A stretch of DNA of 64,000 nucleotides. Source: an uncultured Vicinamibacterales bacterium. Its GTDB lineage: Bacteria > Acidobacteriota > Vicinamibacteria > Vicinamibacterales > UBA8438. This document shows positions 1-8,569 of the stretch, piece by piece (position 1 is the stretch's first letter; each line of letters begins with the position of its first letter). The notes beneath the pieces are model-generated. The model searched no databases, was not told the DNA's origin, and saw nothing but the letters and a program-made list of their open reading frames with translations. Both the position numbers and the translations under genes were made by a program. The stretch covers positions 2,504,001 through 2,568,000 of the forward strand of contig OY282382.1 in assembly GCA_958295905.1 (NCBI GenBank), in the 5' to 3' direction.

Positions 1-11
1 CCGGCGACCAG

Positions 12-452
12 GTGAACCATGAGATCGTGGTCCTTGCGGCCGTTCTCAAGGCTGTCGGCGCGCCGGCGCCGATACGCCGTGTCCGGCTCGCCGCGGTCCT
101 GGCGATGGAGCCAAGACTGCTCACGCCGTCGTTGTCACAGGCGGACGCAGCCGATTGGCACCGTCTGATTGGTCCTGATGCAGAGCCGTTGCCCGCGGGA
201 GTGTCGCGGTTGCAGCGTCCGGCGCACGCTTGGGGTGAAGCCGTGGGACAGCTCCGCGGCGCCGGCGATCTGATCGAGGACCTGGACGCGAAGACGTGGG
301 CGCGGGGTTCGGCGCTGAATGCCGTCGAAACCGAGGGATGGCCGGACGGACGCGTGCGTATGGTGCTCGAGGCCTTGCAACGGCGCGGCGACGGGGAGAT
401 CGTTCGGACGCTCCCGGAGGCCGTCAGGGTCTGGGTCAATGAAGCAGCTTGA
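12..452 (+). CDS. Putative middle component of an ABC-3C-like system
   Basis: A 146-residue protein with no motif I can assign firmly. It starts with GTG at 12; bases 12-15 read GTGA, so an upstream gene may end at 13-15 in a stop/start overlap, but the true start could lie beyond the left edge. It overlaps the downstream coiled-coil ATPase gene by 14 bases, so the two are translationally coupled. In known ABC-3C conflict systems a small helical 'middle component' of about 150 residues directly precedes the ATPase. The assignment rests on size, position and coupling, not on a recognised domain. The protein is Arg/Leu/Ala rich and predicted cytosolic, with no signal peptide or membrane segment. 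An unrelated cofactor for the ATPase is equally possible. Confidence 0.5.
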   Translation: MNHEIVVLAAVLKAVGAPAPIRRVRLAAVLAMEPRLLTPSLSQADAADWHRLIGPDAEPLPAGVSRLQRPAHAWGEAVGQLRGAGDLIEDLDAKTWARGSALNAVETEGWPDGRVRMVLEALQRRGDGEIVRTLPEAVRVWVNEAA

Positions 453-2424
453 TTTCCTCGACCGCGGTGGACCGCCTCTGGCATTCGGCAAGGGTGGCTC
501 CGAGCCGCGCCTCTGGGTGCGTCGTCTCGTAGTTTGGAGCGAGCCTGGCGTCGAGTTGCGCGAAGTTCGATTGCGGCCGGGCCTCAACATCCTCTGGGCG
601 CCCGACCCGGCAGAGAAGGGCGACGCACCGGATGACGACCTCGATGTCGTAGGCCACGGCAGCGGAAAGACACTGTTCTGCCGCCTGCTTCGGTATTGCC
701 TGGGAGAGGACCGTTTCGCGCCGGACGACCAGCGCGACCGTATCGCCCACGCGTTTCCGAAGGGCCTTGTCGGCGCGGAAGTCGCGGTGGATGGCGTCAC
801 GTGGGCCGTGGTCCGGCCGATCCGCATGGGGGGGCGTCATTGGGTCGTTCGGGACGCGCACCTCGATCAGGTGGTGAAGGGGAATGGCGAAGCGGGCGGC
901 ATGGATCCGCTACTGGATGCGATCGCCGCGACCTTCGCGCTCAACGAGCTGGTCCCTGTCAGTCCCGGAGATCGTCCCCGGGACGTGTGGCGTCTGGCGC
1001 TCGCGTGGTTGTCCCGGGATCAGGAGTGCCGTTTCGACAAGCTGCTGGACTGGCGCTCGGCGGATTCGAATTCCCGATCTCCCGCCCGTAACCTCTCTGT
1101 TCACCAGCTTCTGGACACGGTGAGGGCGTTGATCGGCGCAATCGTCCCGGATGAATCCGCGATTCGTGCGGAAATCGCCGAACTGGAAGCGAAGCGCGGG
1201 GAAGTCCGGGACCAAGCTGATCGGCGAGCCTCGGAAGCGGCCAGTCTGCGATCGAGACTGATCGACGAACTGCGGCTCAGTTCTGAAGACTTGCTTCCCG
1301 GCCGCATGGCCGTGGAGTCATTGCGGAATGCGGCGAAGACACGTTTGGACGGTTTTGGGAAGACGGGGACCGGTCCTGCTGCGGACATGGGCGATCTCAG
1401 CGATCTCGACGTGTTGCGGTCGGAACGCGACGCCGCGCAGCGTCAAGTCCAGAAGCTGCAGAACAACCTGTCCGTTGTTCAAGCACGGATGCCGGAGATC
1501 CAGGCAATAATCTCCCGTATCAAAGGAGAAATCCCCAGCGCGTCAGCTCGCACGCACCGCGCGGAGCATTGGCTGTGCCCCGTCTGTGAAGTACCCGTGG
1601 ACAGAGTACTGGCGGAAGGCTGCAAGCTGTCGCGTGAACTCCCGGATCTGGAAGAACTGAAGCGGCGGCAGGAGCAGCTTCATCAAGATCATGCGTGGCA
1701 ACAGCGCCGGCTGCAGGAACACCAAGAGGAAGAGGGGCGCATTGCGCGGGAGTTAAATCCCGCGCGCGAACGTGCGGACGCTCTGCACCGGCGGCTGCGC
1801 GCCGTGGAGCACGCGCGAGACGAGCGGTCCGAAGCGTGGTTTGCTGCACGTCGTCTGCTCGATGACGTCGATCGGCTGGATCGGTCGCTGGTCGAGGAGG
1901 AATCGATGCGGTCCCGCGCTGACGCGCTGGAAGACGAGATCCGGACCAAGCGTGATCGACTGGCCGCCTTGCGCGATGAGCAGGCCGGGGTCTTCGATAG
2001 GTTGTCCGGAACCTTCCACACCGTCATCCGTGCCGTGCTTGGCTCGAACGCGTCGGGGACGATTTTCTTCGACGGCAACGGTTTGAGATCGTCGGTCGAG
2101 CTGGGCGGAGAGCGGTCGACCGCGGCCATCGACTCCCTCAAGGTCATCGCGTTCGATTTGGCGGTCATGTGCACGAGCATCGAAGGCGACACCCACCTGC
2201 CCGCGTTCTTGATTCATGACAGCCCGCGCGAAGCCGACCTGGGTCTCGGTGTCTACCACCGGCTTTTTCGGTTCGCTCGCGACCTCGAGGGTGGGGATCA
2301 ACCGCCGTTTCAATACATCGTGACCACTACTACCAGTCCGCCCGATGAATTGCGTCTCGATCCGTGGTTGGTCGAGACCTTGGGAGGTTCCGCGGCCGAG
2401 AGACTCCTGAAACGGGACTTGTAG
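439..2424 (+). CDS. Coiled-coil ABC/SMC-like ATPase with CPVC hook (ABC-3C-like)
   Basis: A 661-residue SMC/Rad50-like ATPase. Walker A GHGSGKT is at about residues 72-78 after a beta-rich N-terminus. A long Arg/Glu-rich coiled coil follows, broken near its middle by CPVC (residues 380-383), resembling the zinc hook of Rad50, with a further Cys shortly after. The C-terminal head has a signature-like segment (GGERSTAAIDSL) and a Walker B/D-loop region containing HDSPREADL (Asp about 594). Split heads around a coiled coil with an HDSP-type D-loop are typical of DUF2326-like ATPases of ABC-3C conflict systems. ATG 439 is preferred to upstream starts because it overlaps the preceding gene in the usual coupled manner and begins just before the conserved N-terminus. 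The effector component would lie left of the window. Confidence 0.65.
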   Translation: MKQLDFLDRGGPPLAFGKGGSEPRLWVRRLVVWSEPGVELREVRLRPGLNILWAPDPAEKGDAPDDDLDVVGHGSGKTLFCRLLRYCLGEDRFAPDDQRDRIAHAFPKGLVGAEVAVDGVTWAVVRPIRMGGRHWVVRDAHLDQVVKGNGEAGGMDPLLDAIAATFALNELVPVSPGDRPRDVWRLALAWLSRDQECRFDKLLDWRSADSNSRSPARNLSVHQLLDTVRALIGAIVPDESAIRAEIAELEAKRGEVRDQADRRASEAASLRSRLIDELRLSSEDLLPGRMAVESLRNAAKTRLDGFGKTGTGPAADMGDLSDLDVLRSERDAAQRQVQKLQNNLSVVQARMPEIQAIISRIKGEIPSASARTHRAEHWLCPVCEVPVDRVLAEGCKLSRELPDLEELKRRQEQLHQDHAWQQRRLQEHQEEEGRIARELNPARERADALHRRLRAVEHARDERSEAWFAARRLLDDVDRLDRSLVEEESMRSRADALEDEIRTKRDRLAALRDEQAGVFDRLSGTFHTVIRAVLGSNASGTIFFDGNGLRSSVELGGERSTAAIDSLKVIAFDLAVMCTSIEGDTHLPAFLIHDSPREADLGLGVYHRLFRFARDLEGGDQPPFQYIVTTTTSPPDELRLDPWLVETLGGSAAERLLKRDL

Positions 2425-2606
2425 TCGCGGTGGTTGAAAGGTGTGATTGATTGGTCGTGTGGGCGGGTTGGAGGCGCGAGCGGCGGGTGGGCGAGGGCCC
2501 CGGCGGCGTGGCGCGCGGTGGGGGGGGCCGAACAGCCGCATCAATGCCGTGAACAAGGCGACCGGCGGTGGGCGTCCGAGGCCGGCTGCCGCGATGCCGA
2601 GGACGG

Positions 2607-3083
2607 TCATGGCCGGCCCGCTCGCGTGGCGGCCTGCGTGCCGACGAGCGCGTACGCTTCCGCGAGCCAGTCGGTGATGGGCGGCTCCACCTCGTCGCGG
2701 TGCCGGATGGGAATCGTGTGCCGCAGCTTCGACTTCGAGACCCGGTCGATGCGCCGCACCTGGGGCGCGTCCACGGCCCGGCCGAGGAAGACGCTCAGCT
2801 CGAGGAAGGTCCGCTTCGGGCGGACGAAGAAGTAGCAGGACGTCCGCGAGAACATGATCGATCGGTGCGAGGCGTAGACGCGCTGGTCGCCGAACCCGGC
2901 CGCGGTCTCGCGCAGACGCTCCCAGGCGTCGTGCAGGTCCTCCGAAAGATCGGCGGTCAGCGCCGCCTCGGTCGTCGTCCAGCAGTCGTGCGCTTCGCCC
3001 TCTGCGACCCACTGCTTGCAGTGGTGGCACTCGTGGCCGTTCATGCCGCGGTTGCGTTGTCGGCGCATCGTGATTCCGGTCAT
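2607..3083 (-). CDS. DUF5655 domain protein with N-terminal Cys/His motif
   Basis: A 158-residue protein. The N-terminus carries a probable zinc-binding cluster (ECHHCKQW, then HDC about ten residues later). The rest matches the DUF5655 fold seen in many bacteria, with the conserved core ASHRSIMFSRTSCYFFVRP followed by a region describing hydrophobic strands and a DWLAEAYAL-type last helix. No enzymatic function is established for the family. The start ATG at 3083 overlaps the stop of the acyl-CoA synthetase gene as ATGA, so the two are probably cotranscribed. ATG codons at 3068 and 3044 are alternatives; the 3044 start would begin directly before the Cys/His cluster. Convergent with the ATPase gene across about 180 bases. 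Confidence 0.7.
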   Translation of the reverse strand: MTGITMRRQRNRGMNGHECHHCKQWVAEGEAHDCWTTTEAALTADLSEDLHDAWERLRETAAGFGDQRVYASHRSIMFSRTSCYFFVRPKRTFLELSVFLGRAVDAPQVRRIDRVSKSKLRHTIPIRHRDEVEPPITDWLAEAYALVGTQAATRAGRP

Positions 3084-5200
3084 CCCCCCGCTTTCGGCAC
3101 GAGCAGCGCATCGAGGGCCACCACCCCCTGTCCGGCGGGACGCACGAGCACGGGGTTGAGCTCGGCGCTGTCGAGCTGTCCGGCGTGGGCGGCGGCGAAG
3201 CGGGACAGGGCGGCGAGCGCCGCGGCGAGGGCGTCGACGTCGCCCGGCGGGCGGCCCCGCGCGCCGGCGAGCAGGGGGAACCCCTGCAGCTCGCGAAGCA
3301 TGCGGTGGGCCTCGGCCGCGTCGAACGGGGCGGCGCGGAACGAGACGTCCTCGAGCGCTTCGACGAACACGCCCCCAAGGCCGCACATGACCACCGGGCC
3401 GAAGGTGGGGTCGTCCTGCACGCCGAGGATCATCTCGACGCCGCCGGTGACCATGGGCGAGACGAGGACGCCGTCGAAGTGGGCGTCGGGGTGGGCCGAT
3501 CGCGCCCTGCCGATGACGGCGGCGAAGGCCCGGGTCACGGCGTCCGCGGTGGCGAGGCCGAGGGCGACCCCGCCGGCGTCGCTCTTGTGCGCGATGTCGG
3601 GCGACGCGATCTTGAGGGCCACCGGACAGCCGAACTCCGCCGCCGCCTGCGCGGCGTCGCGACCGGTGCCGCACAGCCGCGACTCGACGACGGGGAGCCC
3701 GGCATCGGCGAAGATGCGGCCGGCCGCGGCCTCGCCGATGGGCGGGGGGGGCAGCGGGATGGTGGCCGGGGCGACGGCGGGCGCGGTTGCCGGCCGGTCG
3801 AAGCTCTCGCGGAGCCGGGCCAGCGCGGCGACGGCGCGGACGGCGCGCGACGGGTCTTCGAACACCGGACAGCCCGCCGCCTCGTAGCGTTGCACGATGG
3901 CGGGCGGGCCGACGATCGAGAGCACGAGCAGGCGGTCGGGGTGCCGGCGCCGGGCGTCGCGCATCATCTCGCGAATGGGGTTGACCATCCCCTCGGCGGC
4001 GGCGACGAACGTGAAGAAGGCGACGATGGCGTCGTAGGCGCCTTCCGCGAGCATGACGTCGAGGTTCGACCGGATCAGGTCGAGGTTGTTGAAGGCCTGG
4101 GCGGTGATGTCGACGGGGTTGCGGGGCGAGGCGTAGGGGAGCTGCGCCTTCAGCCGGGCCTGCGCGCGGTCGCTCATCGGGGTGACGTCGAGCCCGCAGG
4201 CGACCGCCTCGTCGGCCATCTGGACGCCGACGCCGCCGGAGATGCTCATCAGCCCGACCCGCCGGGTGGCCGGGAAGGCGCCGAAGGTCGCGGCGTAGGC
4301 GACGTCGAGCATCTCCTCGGCGTCGCGGGCGCGGTGGACGCCGAACTGGCGGAACACGCCGTCGTACACCGCGTCGCTTCCCGCGAGGGTCGCGGTGTGG
4401 GACCGCACCGCGTCGGCGCCGATCGCGGTGCGGCCCACCTTCTGCAGGATGACGGGCTTGCCCCGCTCGCGGGCGGCGGCGAGCGCCGCGAGCAGTCGGC
4501 CGCGGTCGGCGACGCCCTCGACGTAGGCGACGATGACGGAAATGCCGGGATGGCGGGCGAGCCAGCCGATGGTCTCGGCGACGTCGACGTCGCACTCGTT
4601 GCCGGTCGTGACCCAGAACCGGATGCCGATGCGGCGGCGGGTGGCGAGCAGCGACAGGTGGCTGCCGTAGGCCCCGCTCTGGCTGACCAGCCCGACCCCG
4701 CCGGGCACGGGGCGCGCCGCTTCGAGGGTCGTCGTGAACGTCCCGTAGAAGCCGGTCTCGGCGTTGTAGACCCCGAGACAGTTGGGGCCGACGATGCGCA
4801 TGCCGGACGCGGCGGCGATGGCGGACAGCGCGTCCTGCCGCCGCCGGCCGTCGCCGCCGGTCTCCGCGAAGCCCGCGCTGAAGATGACCGCGGCCTTGAC
4901 GCCGGCGACCGCGCACGCCTCGGCGGTCTCGACCACGGCGGGGGCGGGCACCGCGATGATCGCAGTGTCGACGGGCTCGGGGACGTCGGCGATGGTCGGG
5001 AACGCGGGCAGGTTCTGGACGGTGGCGCGCCGGGGATTCACGGGGGAGATGCGGCCGGCGAACCCGGCGTCTCGGGTGTACGCCAGCGGCCGGCCGCCGA
5101 TGCGGGCGGGGTCGTCCGAGGCGCCGATGATCGCGATCGAGCGCGGGTGGAGCAGGGCGGTGAGCGAATCGTCCGGCGCGCGGGGCGGGGTGGCGGCCAT
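3080..5200 (-). CDS. Acetate/acyl-CoA synthetase (ADP-forming), fused subunits
   Basis: A 706-residue ADP-forming acyl-CoA synthetase, interconverting acyl-CoA + ADP + Pi with acid + CoA + ATP in the cytosol. Order: CoA-binding Rossmann domain (LLHPRSIAIIGASDDP near residue 15), two succinyl-CoA-ligase-like domains (GLVSQSGAYGSH and a likely phosphohistidine in RSHTATLAGSDAV, around residue 260), then a C-terminal ATP-grasp half from about residue 480 (PVALKIASPDIAHKSDAGGV, GVEMILGVQDDPTFGP). This is the single-chain arrangement also seen in protein acetyltransferase Pat relatives, but no GNAT domain is present. The ATG at 5200 gives a full-length N-terminus. It overlaps the DUF5655 gene by four bases. 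Confidence 0.9.
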   Translation of the reverse strand: MAATPPRAPDDSLTALLHPRSIAIIGASDDPARIGGRPLAYTRDAGFAGRISPVNPRRATVQNLPAFPTIADVPEPVDTAIIAVPAPAVVETAEACAVAGVKAAVIFSAGFAETGGDGRRRQDALSAIAAASGMRIVGPNCLGVYNAETGFYGTFTTTLEAARPVPGGVGLVSQSGAYGSHLSLLATRRRIGIRFWVTTGNECDVDVAETIGWLARHPGISVIVAYVEGVADRGRLLAALAAARERGKPVILQKVGRTAIGADAVRSHTATLAGSDAVYDGVFRQFGVHRARDAEEMLDVAYAATFGAFPATRRVGLMSISGGVGVQMADEAVACGLDVTPMSDRAQARLKAQLPYASPRNPVDITAQAFNNLDLIRSNLDVMLAEGAYDAIVAFFTFVAAAEGMVNPIREMMRDARRRHPDRLLVLSIVGPPAIVQRYEAAGCPVFEDPSRAVRAVAALARLRESFDRPATAPAVAPATIPLPPPPIGEAAAGRIFADAGLPVVESRLCGTGRDAAQAAAEFGCPVALKIASPDIAHKSDAGGVALGLATADAVTRAFAAVIGRARSAHPDAHFDGVLVSPMVTGGVEMILGVQDDPTFGPVVMCGLGGVFVEALEDVSFRAAPFDAAEAHRMLRELQGFPLLAGARGRPPGDVDALAAALAALSRFAAAHAGQLDSAELNPVLVRPAGQGVVALDALLVPKAGG

Positions 5201-5251
5201 GTCGCCAAGATTGTATCCGTCGGCGCGGCCGGCGGCCGGGGGGGCGCGGGC

Positions 5252-5672
5252 AGGACCATCCCACGCTCCGCCACCGCCGTGCGCAGGGGCGGGTCATGGG
5301 GCTCCGGACGGGCGGAATCGTGGGTCTCACGCGGCGCCGGCCGGCAAGACGGTGGCGACCCCGGATCTGATCGGACAGCCGGCTGTCGTCCGGCAGCACG
5401 TGGCGCCGGCCGGCCGGCAAGACGGTGGCGACCCCTCGAATCGGGGGCGGGCCGTCACGCGCCGTCGGCGGGTGCACGTCAAGAAAGTGAGACGCCGGCG
5501 TTGGGGGGTATCCGGCGCGGGCGGCCCCGAGGCGTCCCATCGCGTCGAAGCCCGAAAGGCCCGTTTCGGAGGGCATCCAGGCCGGGAACGGGATCGGAAT
5601 CGCCAATCTGGCAGCGACGGGCGGTCGTCTCACAAATCTGACGTGCACCCGCCGTCAGCGTGGGATGCTCCT
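5252..5672 (-). repeat. Dispersed element B, copy 1, interrupted by element C
   Basis: Left end AGGACCATCCCACGCT and right end, read on the minus strand, AGGAGCATCCCACGCT form terminal inverted repeats. Inside are the landmarks shared by all copies (GGCAAGACGGTGGCGACC, GGGCGGGCCGTCACGCG). This copy is longer than the others because an internal segment around 5338-5440 is duplicated and because element C is inserted at about 5486-5650. MITE-like in structure; no coding capacity seen. Confidence 0.8.
5486..5650. repeat. Dispersed element C nested in element B
   Basis: Ends are inverted repeats: GGGTGCACGTCA then GTGAGAC at the left, and GTCTCAC then TGACGTGCACCC at the right. The hexamer GCCGTC occurs on both sides, a possible target duplication. 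Removing the segment restores a normal B right end. Partial C copies occur at 17262-17345 and 57428-57530. Confidence 0.7.
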
Positions 5673-5718
5673 GGGGCGCGGGCCGGTGCTACCATCACCT
5701 GTTCTCTGGATCTCGATC

Positions 5719-6498
5719 ATGTCCACCCCCGGCATCCGTGTCCTCAACTACCGCCCGGCGGCGGCCTGGGTCGAGCGGCTGCGGGCGGGGGGCTACGCGG
5801 TCGACGTGCGTCCCCTCCGCGCCCCGGCGGACCTGAAGGCGATCGGCGGGGACCCGCCGGCCGCGGTGGCCATCGACCTGTCGCGCGCGCCGAGCCGGGG
5901 GCGGGACTTCGGGCTGGGGATTCGCCGGCAGGCGTCCTCGCGCAGGGTTCCGCTGGTGTTCGTCGGCGGCGGCGCGGCACGCGTCGCGCAGATACGCACC
6001 CTGCTTCCGGGCGCGGTCTGCGCCTCCGGCCGGGAGATCCTGGCGGCGGTGCGGGAGGCGATGGCCCGCCCCCCGGCGGCGGCGGCCCCACCCGCGTCCG
6101 TGCTGGCCGGCTACTCCGGCACGCCGCTTCCCGGCAAGCTCGGCATCAAGCCCGGGATGGTGGTGCGGCTGCTGAACGCGCCGGCGGGCTTCGAGACCAC
6201 CCTCGGGGAGCTGCCCGACGAGGTCAGGGTCACCCGGCGCCGCGGCGGGCCCGGCGATCTCACGCTCTGGTTCGTCCCGCGCCGCCGCGATCTGGAGGAG
6301 GGACTCGAGCGGGTGGCCGGCGCGGTGACCACCGACAAGCTGTGGATCGTCTGGCCGAAGAAAACCTCCCCGCTCGCCTCGGACGTTTCGCAACGGGACG
6401 TCCGCTCCGCCGGTCTCCACCAGGGGCTGGTCGACTTCAAGATCTGCGCCGTCGACGAGGACTGGTCGGGCCTGCTGTTCTCGCGCCGGAAAAAGTGA
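5719..6498 (+). CDS. DUF3052 family protein with receiver-like N-terminus
   Basis: A 259-residue cytosolic protein from the ATG at 5719; an in-frame upstream start at 5665 would fall inside the right end of element B and is less likely. Residues 1-115 look like a degenerate response-regulator fold (alternating strands and helices, no canonical phospho-acceptor pocket). The C-terminal half matches DUF3052, starting GYSGTPLPGKLGIKPGMVV and continuing with a pattern of charged strands. DUF3052 proteins are small and of unknown function; the two-part arrangement here suggests a fusion. Convergent with moaA across about 115 bases. Confidence 0.65.
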   Translation: MSTPGIRVLNYRPAAAWVERLRAGGYAVDVRPLRAPADLKAIGGDPPAAVAIDLSRAPSRGRDFGLGIRRQASSRRVPLVFVGGGAARVAQIRTLLPGAVCASGREILAAVREAMARPPAAAAPPASVLAGYSGTPLPGKLGIKPGMVVRLLNAPAGFETTLGELPDEVRVTRRRGGPGDLTLWFVPRRRDLEEGLERVAGAVTTDKLWIVWPKKTSPLASDVSQRDVRSAGLHQGLVDFKICAVDEDWSGLLFSRRKK

Positions 6499-6614
6499 AG
6501 GCGGCCGACCGGCCGGCCCGGTTCACTTCGGCGGGCGCGACCGCGACATCCTCGACGCCCGCGCCGACGAGTTCAACGACGAAGCGGCCGGCGTTCCCGG
6601 CTGTCCGGCGGCGC

Positions 6615-7637
6615 TCAGCCGCCGCGCGTGTGCATCTCGAGGTGCGGCTGCTCCTGCAGCGCCTCGACGGGGATGAACGTGGAACGGTCGGCCGCGGCCA
6701 GGCGTTCTTCCGCACCGCGATCCCCGCGCTGCCGCCAAGTGGCCGCGATGAGGTCCTGCAGGGCCTCGCGGCCCGCCCCGGCCCGCAGCGGCCGGCGCAG
6801 GTCGGTGCCGGTGCGGGCGTAGAGACAGCGGTACCAGAGCCCGTCGGCGGTGAGGCGGCTGCGGTCGCACCGTCGGCAGAACGGCTGGGTCGTCGACGAG
6901 ATGATGCCAAACACCGCGCCGTCGGGCAGCGCGTAGCGGTCGGCGGGCGCGGCGGTGGTCTCGTCGACCGCCTCGATTCGGCCGTAGCGGGCCGACAGCC
7001 GGCGCAGCATGTCGCGGCGCGACACGACGTCGTCCATCGACCAGCGGGTGGCGCCGCCGACGTCCATGTACTCGATGAACCGGACCTCGGCGTTCATCCG
7101 CCGGCCGTACTCGATCATCGGCACGAGCTCGTCGTCGTTGACGCCGCGGATGACCACCGTATCGATCTTGACGCTCTCGAACCCGGCGCCGGCCGCCTCC
7201 TCCAGCCCCCGCAGGACATCCCGGTGACGGTCGAAGCGCGTCAGGGCCTTGAAGCGGTCGGGGCGCAGCGTGTCGAGGCTCACCGTGATGCGGGGCAGCC
7301 CGGCGTCCCGCAGCGCGGCGACCTGCTCGGCCAGCAGGATCCCGTTGGTGGTCAGGGCGAGGTCCCGCAGCGAAGCCTTGCCCGCGAGCAGGGCGACGAG
7401 GTCCGGCAGATCGGTGCGCAGCAGGGGCTCACCCCCGGTTATCCGGACCTTCTCGGTCCCCAGGGCCGCGAACACGTCGACTAGGCGCTCGATCTCTTCG
7501 AACGTCAGGATGTCGTTGCGGGGCAGCCAGACGTACTCCGCCTCGGGCATGCAGTACTGGCACCGCAGGTTGCAGCGGTCGGTCACCGAGACCCGCAGGT
7601 TGGCGAGCGGCCGGCCGAGCCGATCCTGGACCCTCAT
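6615..7637 (-). CDS. moaA: GTP 3',8-cyclase MoaA
   Basis: Radical-SAM enzyme converting GTP to 3',8-cyclo-GTP, the first step of molybdenum cofactor synthesis. The 340-residue chain has the SAM cluster motif CNLRCQYC (Cys22, 26, 29), the GGEPLLR motif, and the second C-terminal 4Fe-4S cluster motif (FCRRCDRSRLTADG, with the third Cys in RCLYA). The length is normal for the family. The ATG at 7637 gives the usual short lead into the SAM motif. No other molybdopterin gene lies nearby, so the pathway must be completed elsewhere. The C-terminal double glycine expected in MoaA is present (the chain ends TRGG). Confidence 0.95.
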   Translation of the reverse strand: MRVQDRLGRPLANLRVSVTDRCNLRCQYCMPEAEYVWLPRNDILTFEEIERLVDVFAALGTEKVRITGGEPLLRTDLPDLVALLAGKASLRDLALTTNGILLAEQVAALRDAGLPRITVSLDTLRPDRFKALTRFDRHRDVLRGLEEAAGAGFESVKIDTVVIRGVNDDELVPMIEYGRRMNAEVRFIEYMDVGGATRWSMDDVVSRRDMLRRLSARYGRIEAVDETTAAPADRYALPDGAVFGIISSTTQPFCRRCDRSRLTADGLWYRCLYARTGTDLRRPLRAGAGREALQDLIAATWRQRGDRGAEERLAAADRSTFIPVEALQEQPHLEMHTRGG

Positions 7638-7750
7638 CGCCCCCCATTATGCCACCATGGCCGGGGCGTCCGGCGATGACCACCCCGGTCTCCGCGCCGG
7701 CGGGCTCCGGCGGCGGTGCCGGCGGGCTCCGGCGGCGGTGGTTGGAGGGG

Positions 7751-7962
7751 GAATGCCCGCGGGGGCGGGGGACGCGGCGGGACGGCCCGGGTGGCCATCC
7801 TCGGCGCCGAGGAACGCCCGCGGGGGCGTGGGACGCGGTCGTAGAGATCGCCGAGCACGTTTATCGCAGTGGCGAACGCCCGCGGGGGCGGGGGACGCGG
7901 GTGGCGGGGGGGGGCGACCGCGGGCGCCGGCGACGGCACGCCCGCGGGGGCGTGGGACGCGG
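7751..7962. repeat. Four 27-bp repeats at 61-62 bp spacing
   Basis: Near-identical 27-bp units at 7751-7777, 7812-7838, 7874-7900 and 7936-7962, with the core CGCCCGCGGGGGCG and ending GGGACGCGG. The intervening sequences are 34, 35 and 35 bp and unrelated to each other. The core is an imperfect palindrome. Units differ at positions 2, 4 and 18, and no cas gene is in the window, so this is called an interspersed repeat rather than a CRISPR array. The remainder of 7638-7986 holds a short GC-rich tandem duplication (about 7693-7740) and no gene. Confidence 0.75.
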
Positions 7963-7973
7963 CGGGTTCGACA

Positions 7974-7979
7974 TATAAT
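7974..7979 (+). promoter_or_regulatory. Probable -10 box for a leaderless transcript
   Basis: A perfect TATAAT lies eight bases before the GTG start of the carbonic anhydrase gene, so transcription would begin at or next to the start codon. No good -35 box is visible. Confidence 0.55.
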
Positions 7980-7986
7980 TCACGCC

Positions 7987-8529
7987 GTGCTTCGGTCCCA
8001 CCGCGGCGGTTTCCCGCGGGTCGCGTCCTCGGCGTTCGTGGACGACAGCGCCCAAGTGATCGGCGACGTCGAGATCGGCGCCGACAGCAGCGTCTGGATG
8101 AACGCGGTGCTGCGCGGGGACGTGAACCGGATCCGCATCGGCGACCGCACCAACATCCAGGACGCCAGCGTGCTCCACGGGATGCGCGGGACGCATGCGA
8201 CCCTGCTCGGGGACGAGGTGACGGTGGGGCACGGGGCGATTCTCCACGGGTGCGTCGTCGAGCACCGGTGCCTGATCGGGATGGGGGCGATCGTGCTGAA
8301 CGGCGCGGTCGTCGGCGCCGGCTCGATCGTCGCGGCCGGCGCCCTCGTGGCCGAGGGGACGGCCATCCCGCCGGGGTCGCTGGTCATGGGCAGTCCGGGC
8401 CGGGTGCGCCGGGCGACGACGGACGACGAGGCGGCGTCGATCCGGCGCTACGCCGACCGCTACGTCGCCTACAAGCGCGATTTCCAGATGTCCTCGCACG
8501 GACCCGGGGAGAAGCGGGGCGCGCCATGA
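7987..8529 (+). CDS. Gamma-carbonic anhydrase family protein
   Basis: A 180-residue left-handed beta-helix (hexapeptide repeat) protein of the gamma-carbonic anhydrase/YrdA type. Visible repeats include VIGDVEIG, ASVLHGMRG and GCVVEHRCLIGMG; the metal-binding histidines are in HGMRGTH and VGHGAILHGC, and the conserved NIQDASVLH segment is present. Family members bind zinc or iron; some hydrate CO2, others have no shown activity. The start is GTG 7987, just downstream of a TATAAT box, giving an apparently leaderless mRNA. hisS follows after 40 bases in the same direction and may be cotranscribed. Confidence 0.88.
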   Translation: MLRSHRGGFPRVASSAFVDDSAQVIGDVEIGADSSVWMNAVLRGDVNRIRIGDRTNIQDASVLHGMRGTHATLLGDEVTVGHGAILHGCVVEHRCLIGMGAIVLNGAVVGAGSIVAAGALVAEGTAIPPGSLVMGSPGRVRRATTDDEAASIRRYADRYVAYKRDFQMSSHGPGEKRGAP

Positions 8530-8569
8530 CGACGCGGCCTGCGGCTGAACGAAGGGACCCCCCCTCACG

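Noticed and set aside
2607-5648. A 1013-codon frame on the minus strand
   Set aside because: Only the end (2607-3083) is the DUF5655 gene; the remainder is an alternative frame of the acyl-CoA synthetase.
7751-7962. Calling the array a true CRISPR
   Set aside because: Repeats vary internally, are nearly pure GC, only four units exist and there are no cas genes; kept as a finding instead.
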